From the NCBI GenBank assembly GCA_934162685.1, contig CAKPJO010000098.1, positions 1 to 6,013 on the forward strand: a DNA stretch of 6,013 bases, read 5' to 3'. Made by a program: the position numbers and the translations under genes. Positions 1 through 5,746 of this stretch are shown here, in pieces. The notes beneath the pieces were generated by a model, which was not told the origin of the DNA, made no database searches, and was given only the letters and a program-made list of their open reading frames with translations. The DNA comes from an uncultured Bacilli bacterium. GTDB taxonomy: Bacteria; Bacillota_I; Bacilli_A; RFN20; CAG-826. How positions within the stretch are numbered: position 1 is the stretch's first letter; each line of letters opens with the position of its first letter.

Positions 1-49
1 CCTCAACCCCGCGGAAGTTTAAAGCACCAGAATTTTTATTCCTAGCCAT
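1..49 (-). CDS. Start of an unidentified gene, cut by the window edge
   Basis: An ATG at 49..47 opens a frame that runs to the window edge and reads MARNKNSGALNFRGVE. The other two minus-strand frames hit stops within this stretch, and an in-frame TAA sits directly before the ATG, so this is the first possible ATG here. It lies 22 nt after the stop of the Cys/His-rich gene with no terminator between, so it is probably the next gene of the gmk-priA operon. No clear Shine-Dalgarno sequence precedes it, which weakens the call. Sixteen residues are too few to name a family, and I do not recognise it. Confidence 0.45.
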   Translation of the reverse strand, partial: MARNKNSGALNFRGVE

Positions 50-71
50 TTAAAAGTTTTTCATAGATAAA

Positions 72-743
72 TTAATTTTTATGATGATCGTGGCAGTGAC
101 AGCATTCATGATGGTTATGATCGTGGTCGTGATCGTGTTTATGTTCTTTGTGATGTTCATCTGTCATGCATCTTTCTCCACAAACGCATACTTTACCGCA
201 TCCCGCACTTTTTCCGTTGCAGCAAACATGTTGGTGACCACATTCACACATTTTTTCTTCATTAGCCTTTTGTTTCATTTTTTCTTCAAATCCCGCAAAA
301 GCGTTTCCTTCGAATAATTCTTCATCAGAAAAATCTTCGTCTTCATCTTCATCATCTTCATTTTCTTCTTCGTCATATTCATCTTCATCATGAGGTTCAT
401 CTGGGAAGAAAGCCGGATAGTCATTATTTAATTTTTCATAATAATGTCCTTCATCAACGTATACAAATTGAACATGTGCATTTAAAATATAATCTAGCAT
501 GCTATCTATCAAATACTTCGCAACATTTGCCTCAAACGGATGAAATTTATGCGGTGCATATACACGCATTAAAACGTGCCATGATGTTTGGTCCACACCA
601 GCATGAAATAATCTTAAATCTCCTGAGTGGAAGAAAATTTCTTCTTCACTAACTTCAAATAAATTTGCAATTTGTTTAGTATGCATCCTTGAATAATCCA
701 TTAACATATAATGGTTCATACCTATAACTTCAATAGTAATCAT
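72..743 (-). CDS. Hypothetical protein with acidic linker and Cys/His-rich metal-binding tail
   Basis: This 223-residue protein has three distinct parts. Residues 1-112 look like a folded, probably cytoplasmic alpha/beta domain with no signal peptide; it holds the window's only Trp (W55, codon TGG). Residues 115-142 are almost all Asp and Glu, likely a disordered linker. Residues 166-221 hold all 11 cysteines (166, 168, 174, 175, 182, 186, 188, 192, 214, 215, 217) and a His-rich end with 13 His between 197 and 221, including an HDHDHDH run. Such tails in other families (SlyD, HypB, zinc metallochaperones) bind Ni, Zn, Co or Cu, so metal storage, delivery or sensing is a reasonable inference. 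I do not recognise the N-terminal domain. The start is well supported: AAAAGGAG lies 9 nt upstream and overlaps the priA stop codon, suggesting coupled translation. A link to PriA, itself a zinc protein, is possible but unproven. Confidence 0.85.
   Translation of the reverse strand: MITIEVIGMNHYMLMDYSRMHTKQIANLFEVSEEEIFFHSGDLRLFHAGVDQTSWHVLMRVYAPHKFHPFEANVAKYLIDSMLDYILNAHVQFVYVDEGHYYEKLNNDYPAFFPDEPHDEDEYDEEENEDDEDEDEDFSDEELFEGNAFAGFEEKMKQKANEEKMCECGHQHVCCNGKSAGCGKVCVCGERCMTDEHHKEHKHDHDHDHNHHECCHCHDHHKN
81..155 (-). repeat. His/Asp-rich low-complexity tail with short DNA repeats
   Basis: This DNA encodes the last 25 residues before the final two of the Cys/His-rich protein. On the plus strand it shows repeated GATCGTG and GTGGTC units around 118-137, corresponding to alternating His and Asp codons. 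Such short in-frame repeats can change length by replication slippage, so the number of His ligands may vary between strains. It is part of the coding region, not a separate element. Confidence 0.6.
318..401 (-). repeat. Acidic low-complexity tract (GAA/GAT codons)
   Basis: Residues 115-142 of the Cys/His-rich protein are about three-quarters Asp or Glu, written as a run of GAA, GAT and GAC codons that appears on the plus strand as repeated TTC and ATC triplets. It separates the N-terminal domain from the metal-binding tail. A flexible charged linker is the likely role, and the acidic side chains could also bind metal weakly. Confidence 0.6.
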
Positions 744-752
744 ATTATCATT

Positions 753-760
753 CTCCTTTT
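753..760 (-). promoter_or_regulatory. Ribosome binding site of the Cys/His-rich gene
   Basis: AAAAGGAG on the minus strand ends 9 nt before the ATG at 743. Its first two bases lie in the priA stop codon (761..759), so ribosomes finishing priA end on this site. This supports translational coupling and fixes the downstream start. Confidence 0.75.
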
Positions 761-2954
761 AATCTAAAGTATCAACATTTATTTTAATACTAATTCCAGC
801 TTTTTTCGATAAAATTTTTATAATATTTTCAATAATTCTATCGAATTCCATTTTATTTTTATATTTAAACATACATTCACGTTTGAATCCTTGGCCATCT
901 TTAGAAACATATGGTTTGGTTGGTCCAATGCAAGTAATAGAGCCATTACTATTTTTACTTACTAGTTCCATAGTTGATATGATGTATTGTTCTACCAAAT
1001 CTTCATTTTTAGAAGTTATAATCATTTTAGAAACAAACGTATATGGAGGGTTTTGTTGCAGTTTACGTATTTGCATCTCATTAATAAAAAATCCTTGATA
1101 ATCTTGTTTGGCTCCAAAAACAATCGAATAATGGTTAGGCATATAAGTTTGAATAATTGCTCTACCCGTTTTTTCTCCTCGCCCAGCTCTACCAATTGCT
1201 TGTGTGATTAATTGGAATGTCTTTTCACTACTCCTAATGGATGGTAAAGATAATCCTAAATCCGCTAAAATGAGGCCTACTAAAGTAACATTAGGGAAAT
1301 CGTGTCCTTTAGCAATCATTTGCGTGCCAATTAAAATATCCGCTTCTTGATTAGCAAATTTTTCTAATGTTGTAACAATATTATTTTTTAATTTTCCTAC
1401 ATCACTATCAAGCCGTAATGTTTTTGCGCTTGGAAATAGTTTTTTTACTTCTTCTTCAACTTTTTCACTACCAAATCCAATTTTAGTCAAATACTTTGAT
1501 CCACATTTCGGACAGCTTCTAGGTTCTACTTCTACGTGACCGCAGTTGTGGCATTTAAGAAGTTTGTCAAAGCTATGATAGACAAGTGGAATATCACAAT
1601 CAGGGCATTTTATAATATGTCCGCAATCGCGGCACAGCACACTAGTGGAATATCCTCGCCTATTAAGAAGCAAAACTACTTGTTCTTTTTTAGCTAAACA
1701 TTCGTTAATGGCTTTTCTTAATGGAATAGAGAATATAGATGACTCGTAATCTATATTTTTAAAGTTTTGTAAGTTAACAATTTCTGTTTTAGGCAATTCT
1801 TTTTCATTAACGCGTTTTAGCATTTTTAAATGGTGATAAACACCTTTATAAGCTCGGGCTTCCGATTCTAAAGATGGAGTCGCACTTCCAAGTAGTACTT
1901 TACAATCATCAAAGTGTTTAGCGCGCATGATGGCTACTTCACGTGCATGATAACACGGAGTATTATCTTGCTTGTAAGATTCAACATGTTCTTCATCAAT
2001 AATAATAATGCCTATATTGCTAAGGGGAGCAAAAATTGCACTTCTTGTTCCAATTATTACCTTGGCCTCTCCTCTTAATATGCGTCGATACTCATCATAT
2101 TTTTCACCACTAGTTAACTCAGAATGTAAAATCGCCACGTTTTTCCCAAACAAATTATAAAAACGATTTAGCATTATTGGTGTAAGAGATATTTCAGGTA
2201 CTAATATTAAGGCGCTTTTATTTTTGCTAACTATATCTTTTACCAACTTAATATATACTTCTGTTTTACCAGATCCTGTCACACCTTCCAATAAATATAC
2301 TGAATCTTTACTAGTTAAAAACTCATTTTTAACTTGTTCTTGTAATGGTGTAAGTGGAAATTCTTTAAATATTTTAGTGTTTTCATAATTAAAACGCATT
2401 TTTTCTTTTTTTATTTCAATTACATTGCCATTTTCTATTAATTTTTTTAATACACTTAACGATTTAATTTCGCTTTTTTTAATCTCATCACTTGCTGCTA
2501 ATAAACGCAATAACTCTACTTGCTTATTAGTTAAATTATCCTCTTTTGTATCTATACATTTTACATATTTTTCATATTGTATTTTTGCATTTTTTAAAGA
2601 CGATGTTGTTGGTTTTAATGATGGCGGTAACATTGCTTGATAAACACTAATTAATGGGGCATGGTAATAATTAGCCACTTCACTAGCTAATGTTCTAAGT
2701 TCCTCAGTTAATATTGGTTCATCATCAATGATGTTTTTTGTATTTTGCAAAGAAAAACCAATTTTATTTTCATATTCTTCTTTTGAATCATTAGTGTAGT
2801 CAATACTTTCAATATATCCCACAATATCTTTATTATTAAAAGGCACAATAACTCGCGCTCCAACTAGTGGCGCTATTTTCCCTTCATAAACATAAGAAAA
2901 GGGACGATTCAAGGCATACGCTGCATGTTCAATTAATACTTTTAGAACAATCAT
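759..2954 (-). CDS. priA: Primosomal protein N' (replication-restart DNA helicase PriA)
   Basis: PriA is a superfamily 2, 3'-to-5' DNA helicase that recognises stalled forks and reloads the replicative helicase. At 731 residues it has the family's usual length. In order it shows an N-terminal 3'-DNA-binding domain (about 1-100), a winged-helix region (about 105-195), Walker A GVTGSGKTE at 224-232, DEEH Walker B at 320-323, LGSATPS at 355-361, eight zinc-binding cysteines in four CxxC pairs (441/444, 450/453, 468/471, 481/484), GTQMIAKGHDF at 543-553 and QAIGRAGRG at 585-593. All catalytic motifs look intact. The start at 2954 is preferred over an in-frame ATG at 2972: AAGGGGGG lies 5 nt before 2954, and the protein then begins MIVLKVLIEH like relatives. 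The position matching E. coli Asp17 in the 3'-OH pocket is Ser20. It follows gmk by 20 nt in the same operon; rpoZ and coaBC, which lie between them in Bacillus, are absent here. Confidence 0.97.
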   Translation of the reverse strand: MIVLKVLIEHAAYALNRPFSYVYEGKIAPLVGARVIVPFNNKDIVGYIESIDYTNDSKEEYENKIGFSLQNTKNIIDDEPILTEELRTLASEVANYYHAPLISVYQAMLPPSLKPTTSSLKNAKIQYEKYVKCIDTKEDNLTNKQVELLRLLAASDEIKKSEIKSLSVLKKLIENGNVIEIKKEKMRFNYENTKIFKEFPLTPLQEQVKNEFLTSKDSVYLLEGVTGSGKTEVYIKLVKDIVSKNKSALILVPEISLTPIMLNRFYNLFGKNVAILHSELTSGEKYDEYRRILRGEAKVIIGTRSAIFAPLSNIGIIIIDEEHVESYKQDNTPCYHAREVAIMRAKHFDDCKVLLGSATPSLESEARAYKGVYHHLKMLKRVNEKELPKTEIVNLQNFKNIDYESSIFSIPLRKAINECLAKKEQVVLLLNRRGYSTSVLCRDCGHIIKCPDCDIPLVYHSFDKLLKCHNCGHVEVEPRSCPKCGSKYLTKIGFGSEKVEEEVKKLFPSAKTLRLDSDVGKLKNNIVTTLEKFANQEADILIGTQMIAKGHDFPNVTLVGLILADLGLSLPSIRSSEKTFQLITQAIGRAGRGEKTGRAIIQTYMPNHYSIVFGAKQDYQGFFINEMQIRKLQQNPPYTFVSKMIITSKNEDLVEQYIISTMELVSKNSNGSITCIGPTKPYVSKDGQGFKRECMFKYKNKMEFDRIIENIIKILSKKAGISIKINVDTLD

Positions 2955-2959
2955 TGTAT

Positions 2960-2967
2960 CCCCCCTT
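2960..2967 (-). promoter_or_regulatory. Ribosome binding site that fixes the priA start
   Basis: AAGGGGGG on the minus strand is followed by a 5-nt spacer and the ATG at 2954. The upstream in-frame ATG at 2972 would place this purine run inside the coding sequence and lies only 2 nt after the gmk stop with no site of its own. The shorter priA is therefore the better model. Confidence 0.75.
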
Positions 2968-2974
2968 ATCATCC

Positions 2975-3550
2975 CTATTTTTTTATATTACTACGAATTA
3001 TATTTTTAATTGCTAATGCAGCATCATCGACATTATCATTTAAAACAACGTAATCATAAGCGTCTTTCATATTCATTTCGCGGCGAGCTTTTTCAAGTCG
3101 TTTTTGAATGATATCTTCTGGTTCACTACGACGGTGACGAATGCGATTTTCCAATTCTTCTATAGAAGGTGGCATCAAGAATATTGAAACACGATTTTCT
3201 GCATCTGTCTTTGCTAAGACTTGTTGAGCACCATTAATTTCGATTTCTAAAATAACATTTTTGCCTTCATTTCTTAGCTTTTCAACATAGCTTCGTGGTG
3301 TTCCATAAAAATTACCAACAAATTCAGCATATTCAAGCAAATTATTCTCTGCAATATTGTGTTTGAATTCTTCTTCGCTTACGAAAAAATAGTCAACTCC
3401 ATTTTGTTCACGCTCTCTTGGTTTACGTGTTGTCATTGATATTGAATATGCAAGATTCAATTTTTTATCTCGCATTACAATTTTTCTTACTGTTCCTTTG
3501 CCAACTCCAGAAGGGCCACTAAGAATAATTAGCAATCCTTTTTTTGCCAT
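2975..3550 (-). CDS. gmk: Guanylate kinase
   Basis: Gmk transfers phosphate from ATP to GMP, giving GDP, in the cytoplasm; it feeds GTP/dGTP synthesis and clears GMP. The 191-residue length is normal for the family. The P-loop GPSGVGKGT is at residues 12-20. The GMP-binding segment SMTTRKPREREQNGVDYFF (38-56) supplies Arg42, Arg45 and Tyr54, YGT at 82-84 and Glu72 follow, and LEIEINGA at 101-108 matches the usual LEIDxxGA with Glu for Asp. The lid region around 136-152 is Arg-rich, as expected. One oddity is PRERE where most members have PRxGE, an Arg replacing Gly. It is the first gene after a strong promoter and heads the operon with priA. The start matches the family's N terminus; GATGGTG about 7 nt upstream is only a fair ribosome binding site. 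Confidence 0.97.
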   Translation of the reverse strand: MAKKGLLIILSGPSGVGKGTVRKIVMRDKKLNLAYSISMTTRKPREREQNGVDYFFVSEEEFKHNIAENNLLEYAEFVGNFYGTPRSYVEKLRNEGKNVILEIEINGAQQVLAKTDAENRVSIFLMPPSIEELENRIRHRRSEPEDIIQKRLEKARREMNMKDAYDYVVLNDNVDDAALAIKNIIRSNIKK

Positions 3551-3585
3551 TTATTAACACCATCTTTTCATATCACTTTTTATAT

Positions 3586-3603
3586 CGTTTATTATAATAA
3601 ACG
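3586..3603. promoter_or_regulatory. Perfect 18-bp palindrome over the gmk -10 box
   Basis: CGTTTATTATAATAAACG reads identically on both strands and covers the whole gmk -10 hexamer (3591-3596). Its position would let a dimeric DNA-binding protein block RNA polymerase, so it is a candidate operator. AT-rich DNA makes palindromes more likely by chance, but the CG ends and perfect symmetry over 18 bp are less expected. Which regulator might bind is unknown. Confidence 0.45.
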
Positions 3604-3619
3604 CAATTATTAAAGTCAA
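3591..3619 (-). promoter_or_regulatory. Sigma-A-type promoter of the gmk-priA operon
   Basis: On the minus strand TTGACT (3619..3614) and TATAAT (3596..3591) are separated by exactly 17 bp, one base away from the full consensus. Transcription would start near 3584, giving a leader of about 34 nt before gmk. It is the only strong promoter I see for the leftward gene set in this window. Confidence 0.85.
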
Positions 3620-3677
3620 ACAAAATATATCATTATTTCAAAAAAATAAAGCACTTTTGCACATTTTTTTAACAACA

Positions 3678-3709
3678 TTGAAAAAAAGTATATATCGCCC
3701 TTTTATAAA
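3678..3709 (+). promoter_or_regulatory. Possible promoter of rqcH
   Basis: TTGAAA at 3678-3683 is a good -35 match. The best -10 candidates are TATAAA at 3704-3709 (20-bp spacer, long) and TTTTAT at 3701-3706 (17-bp spacer, poor hexamer). A second option is the extended -10 TGCTACTAT at 3715-3723, which lacks a -35 box and would start transcription very close to the ribosome binding site. rqcH must have a promoter in this divergent region unless read-through arrives from the left, which is unlikely. Confidence 0.35.
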
Positions 3710-3728
3710 ATTTGTGCTACTATTATAT

Positions 3729-3734
3729 GGGTGA
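3729..3734 (+). promoter_or_regulatory. Ribosome binding site that fixes the rqcH start
   Basis: GGGTGA, matching the GGTGA part of the Shine-Dalgarno consensus, is followed by 5 nt and the ATG at 3740. An in-frame GTG at 3731 and ATG at 3734 lie within or directly after this site, so neither has room for a ribosome binding site. The ATG at 3740, giving MALSNKF, is preferred. Confidence 0.6.
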
Positions 3735-3739
3735 TGATT

Positions 3740-5239
3740 ATGGCGTTATCTAATAAATTTATTGAAGTATTAATTTCTAAAATTAGTGAGGAAATAGTTG
3801 GAGCATATGTAAATAAAATCACAATGCTTAATGATACTGACTTTTTAATATCTAAATCTAAAAACTCCAAAGAAAAAATCTTTATAACGATTAATAACCG
3901 TTTTCCTTTTTTTACTCTTTGCGAAGAGAGTAAAACATTTATGTCTAAAACATCAAATTTAGTTACCAAATTAAAAAAAGAATTAGAGAACGGAAAAATT
4001 ATTAGCGTTGATAAGATAGAGGCTGATCGTATTATTAAATTGGTTGTAAGCAAGACCACTGATGCTTATAAAAAAGTAACACGTACACTTTATATTGAAT
4101 TAATACCAAATAATACAAATCTAATTTTATGTGATGAAAATAATGTTATCTTAACTTGTTTTAAAAACACTTCTATTGATCGTAATGGAAGATTTGTATC
4201 ACCTAACGCTATTTATGTAGAACCAACTATCCATATTAAAAATGACTATTCACAATACGAATTAGAATTAATGAAAACACAAAACCAAAATAGTTTAGAG
4301 TTATATTTTGATGGAACAAATTATACAGTTATCCCCGCAAACGATTCAAAAGTTATCACACCAAACGATTTATACTTAAATTACTTTTCTAAGATGGAAG
4401 ATAAACATCGACTGGACGCTAATAAAGACGTTGTCTTAGCAATAAATAGAAATTTAAAATCATTAAAAAAGAAATTAATTAGTTTAGAATCCGAACTTAA
4501 AAAAGCAAAAAATATGGATAAGTATAAAGATTATGGTGATTTATTAATTACTTTTAGCAATGATTTAGTTATAGAAAAAAGTCAAAAAATCGTTAATGTT
4601 AATGGTATTGAAATTCCTTTTAATCCCTTAAAATCCATTATGGAAAACGCTAATGATAATTATAATTATTACAAAAAAGCCAAGAGAAGCATTGGACATT
4701 TAGAAGAGCAAATTGCTATTGCTAATGATAAAATATCTTATTTTGAAACTTTAGCAAATCAGCTTGAGTCATCAAATGATTTAGACTTAAAAGGAATTGA
4801 GTTTGAATTAATTGAAAACGGATATATAAATAAAAAGATATTAAAAAAACAAACTAGTAAGAGTCAAGGTATGTCTAAGCCATATTATATAGTTTTAGAT
4901 AATGTAAAAATCGGATTTGGAAAAAATAATTTTCAAAATAATTATTTAACATTTTCTTTAGCTAAACCTAACTACTATTTTCTTCATGTTAAAGATAAAC
5001 CTGGTTCTCATGTCATTATATTTGATGAAAATCCATCTAAACATGTTATTGAATTGGCAGCTTCTATTGCTTTAATTAATTCTAATATGGAAGATGGTGA
5101 AGTACAATTCACCAAAAAAAGAAATGTAAAAAAAATTAATAGTTTTGGAAAAGTTTCATTGTCTAACTATGAATCATTTTTCATTAGAAATATTGATGAT
5201 AATTTGAAAAAAATGGTCAAAAATGTAAAAAAAATATAA
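3740..5239 (+). CDS. rqcH: RqcH, NFACT-family ribosome quality-control factor
   Basis: RqcH (Rqc2/NEMF homologue, once annotated fibronectin-binding protein) binds 50S subunits blocked by peptidyl-tRNA and recruits tRNA-Ala to add C-terminal alanine tails that mark the stalled peptide for proteolysis. The 499-residue protein shows the NFACT-N domain (about 1-160) with the Asp-Arg pair at 96-97, equivalent to the tRNA-binding D97/R98 of Bacillus subtilis; coiled-coil helices (about 230-262 and 310-342); and the NFACT-R domain (about 380-485) with FLHVKDKPGSH at 414-424 (Phe replaces the common Trp). It is about 70 residues shorter than typical members: after YVEPT (near 159) the chain passes almost directly to the segment before the coiled coil, so the helix-hairpin-helix part seems missing. 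It diverges from gmk; in Bacillus the same gene (yloA) lies just upstream of the gmk cluster. It ends in the shared terminator hairpin. Confidence 0.93.
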   Translation: MALSNKFIEVLISKISEEIVGAYVNKITMLNDTDFLISKSKNSKEKIFITINNRFPFFTLCEESKTFMSKTSNLVTKLKKELENGKIISVDKIEADRIIKLVVSKTTDAYKKVTRTLYIELIPNNTNLILCDENNVILTCFKNTSIDRNGRFVSPNAIYVEPTIHIKNDYSQYELELMKTQNQNSLELYFDGTNYTVIPANDSKVITPNDLYLNYFSKMEDKHRLDANKDVVLAINRNLKSLKKKLISLESELKKAKNMDKYKDYGDLLITFSNDLVIEKSQKIVNVNGIEIPFNPLKSIMENANDNYNYYKKAKRSIGHLEEQIAIANDKISYFETLANQLESSNDLDLKGIEFELIENGYINKKILKKQTSKSQGMSKPYYIVLDNVKIGFGKNNFQNNYLTFSLAKPNYYFLHVKDKPGSHVIIFDENPSKHVIELAASIALINSNMEDGEVQFTKKRNVKKINSFGKVSLSNYESFFIRNIDDNLKKMVKNVKKI

Positions 5240-5265
5240 TTGCTATTTTTTAGCAATTATATTTT
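5231..5265. terminator. Bidirectional terminator between rqcH and the lipoprotein gene
   Basis: AAAATATAATTGCTA (5231-5245) and TAGCAATTATATTTT (5251-5265) form a perfect 15-bp inverted repeat with a TTTTT loop. The stem contains both converging stop codons: TAA of rqcH at 5237-5239 and TAG of the lipoprotein at 5245..5243. Leftward transcripts end in an eight-U run at the stem base (5234..5227); rightward transcripts end in UUUUCUUUU. The stem is AT-rich and so weaker than a typical GC-rich one, but its length and position support termination in both directions. Confidence 0.8.
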
Positions 5266-5746
5266 CTTTTAACGTAGTAATAAAATTCTTATTAACATTA
5301 AGGCCAATGTATCCAGAATTAGTAATTAATAGTGAAGGCAAAGAATAAATAACAGGAACTCCATCTTTATATTCTGTTATTTTTTTTATACCATAATCAC
5401 CATTATTAACCGCCATAAGATCCGCTAAAGAATTGTAGTCTTCTACAAATGTTTCGCTTTCATAATCGAATACTAGTTCATATATTTTAAAATGATTATC
5501 TACGGCATACTGCGCAATTTCGGCATTAGTACCTCCATAGCATGAGGCACAATTATCTTTATCTTTTAAAATAATATAAGAAACAATATTTTCGTCCTTA
5601 TTAAATAAAGTTTTATAGTAATTAAGAGTTACTTGTTCCATACCGCCTATTTCATAGTATGCAACTTCTATTTTTTTTGATTGATTACATGATGTTAAAA
5701 TGCCTAAAAGTAATAACAATACGATAAACCTATTTTTTTTAATCAT
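5243..5746 (-). CDS. Small lipoprotein with CxxC motif, probable thioredoxin-like fold
   Basis: The 167-residue product starts with a typical lipoprotein signal: MIKKNR, a hydrophobic stretch (7-17) and the lipobox LTSC with the lipidated Cys at 20. The mature protein should sit on the outer face of the membrane. It has exactly two other cysteines, in CASC at 66-69, after a predicted beta strand (NIVSYIILKD) and before a helix, as in a thioredoxin active site. SLPSLLI with Pro137 fits the cis-proline loop, followed by a strand and a last helix (153-163). This layout suggests a membrane-anchored thiol-disulfide protein, but overall similarity to a named family is not visible to me; metal binding by the CxxC is an alternative. 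Its ATG overlaps the end of trmL by 8 nt, and AAAGGAG lies 10 nt upstream inside trmL, so the two are co-transcribed and probably coupled. Transcription ends at the shared hairpin. Confidence 0.85.
   Translation of the reverse strand: MIKKNRFIVLLLLLGILTSCNQSKKIEVAYYEIGGMEQVTLNYYKTLFNKDENIVSYIILKDKDNCASCYGGTNAEIAQYAVDNHFKIYELVFDYESETFVEDYNSLADLMAVNNGDYGIKKITEYKDGVPVIYSLPSLLITNSGYIGLNVNKNFITTLKENIIAKK

Noticed and set aside
50..64. Four-codon frame MKNF ending TAA directly before the ATG at 49
   Set aside because: Too short to judge and without a ribosome binding site; probably chance.
81..317. Plus-strand hydrophobic reading frame of 78 codons
   Set aside because: It is the antisense of the His/Asp- and Cys-rich tail; codons for His and Asp read as Met, Ile and Val on the opposite strand. 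No ribosome binding site is evident.
883..1211. Two overlapping plus-strand reading frames inside priA
   Set aside because: Both lie antisense to conserved PriA sequence, have no recognisable domain and no upstream translation signals.
2425..2640. Plus-strand reading frame of 71 codons inside priA
   Set aside because: Antisense shadow of the PriA winged-helix region, with low-complexity Phe, Ser and Asn content.
2955..2972. Longer priA with six extra residues (MIRGDT)
   Set aside because: It would begin 2 nt after the gmk stop and consume the AAGGGGGG ribosome binding site.
3651..3662. GCACTTTTGCAC repeat in the divergent intergenic region, considered as a terminator or operator
   Set aside because: GCAC repeats directly, not inverted, so it does not form a hairpin, and two 4-base units are expected by chance.
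3703..4059. Minus-strand reading frame of 118 codons overlapping the 5' end of rqcH
   Set aside because: It is antisense to the conserved NFACT-N domain, and the Leu/Ile/Ser-rich product is what AT-rich antisense DNA gives.
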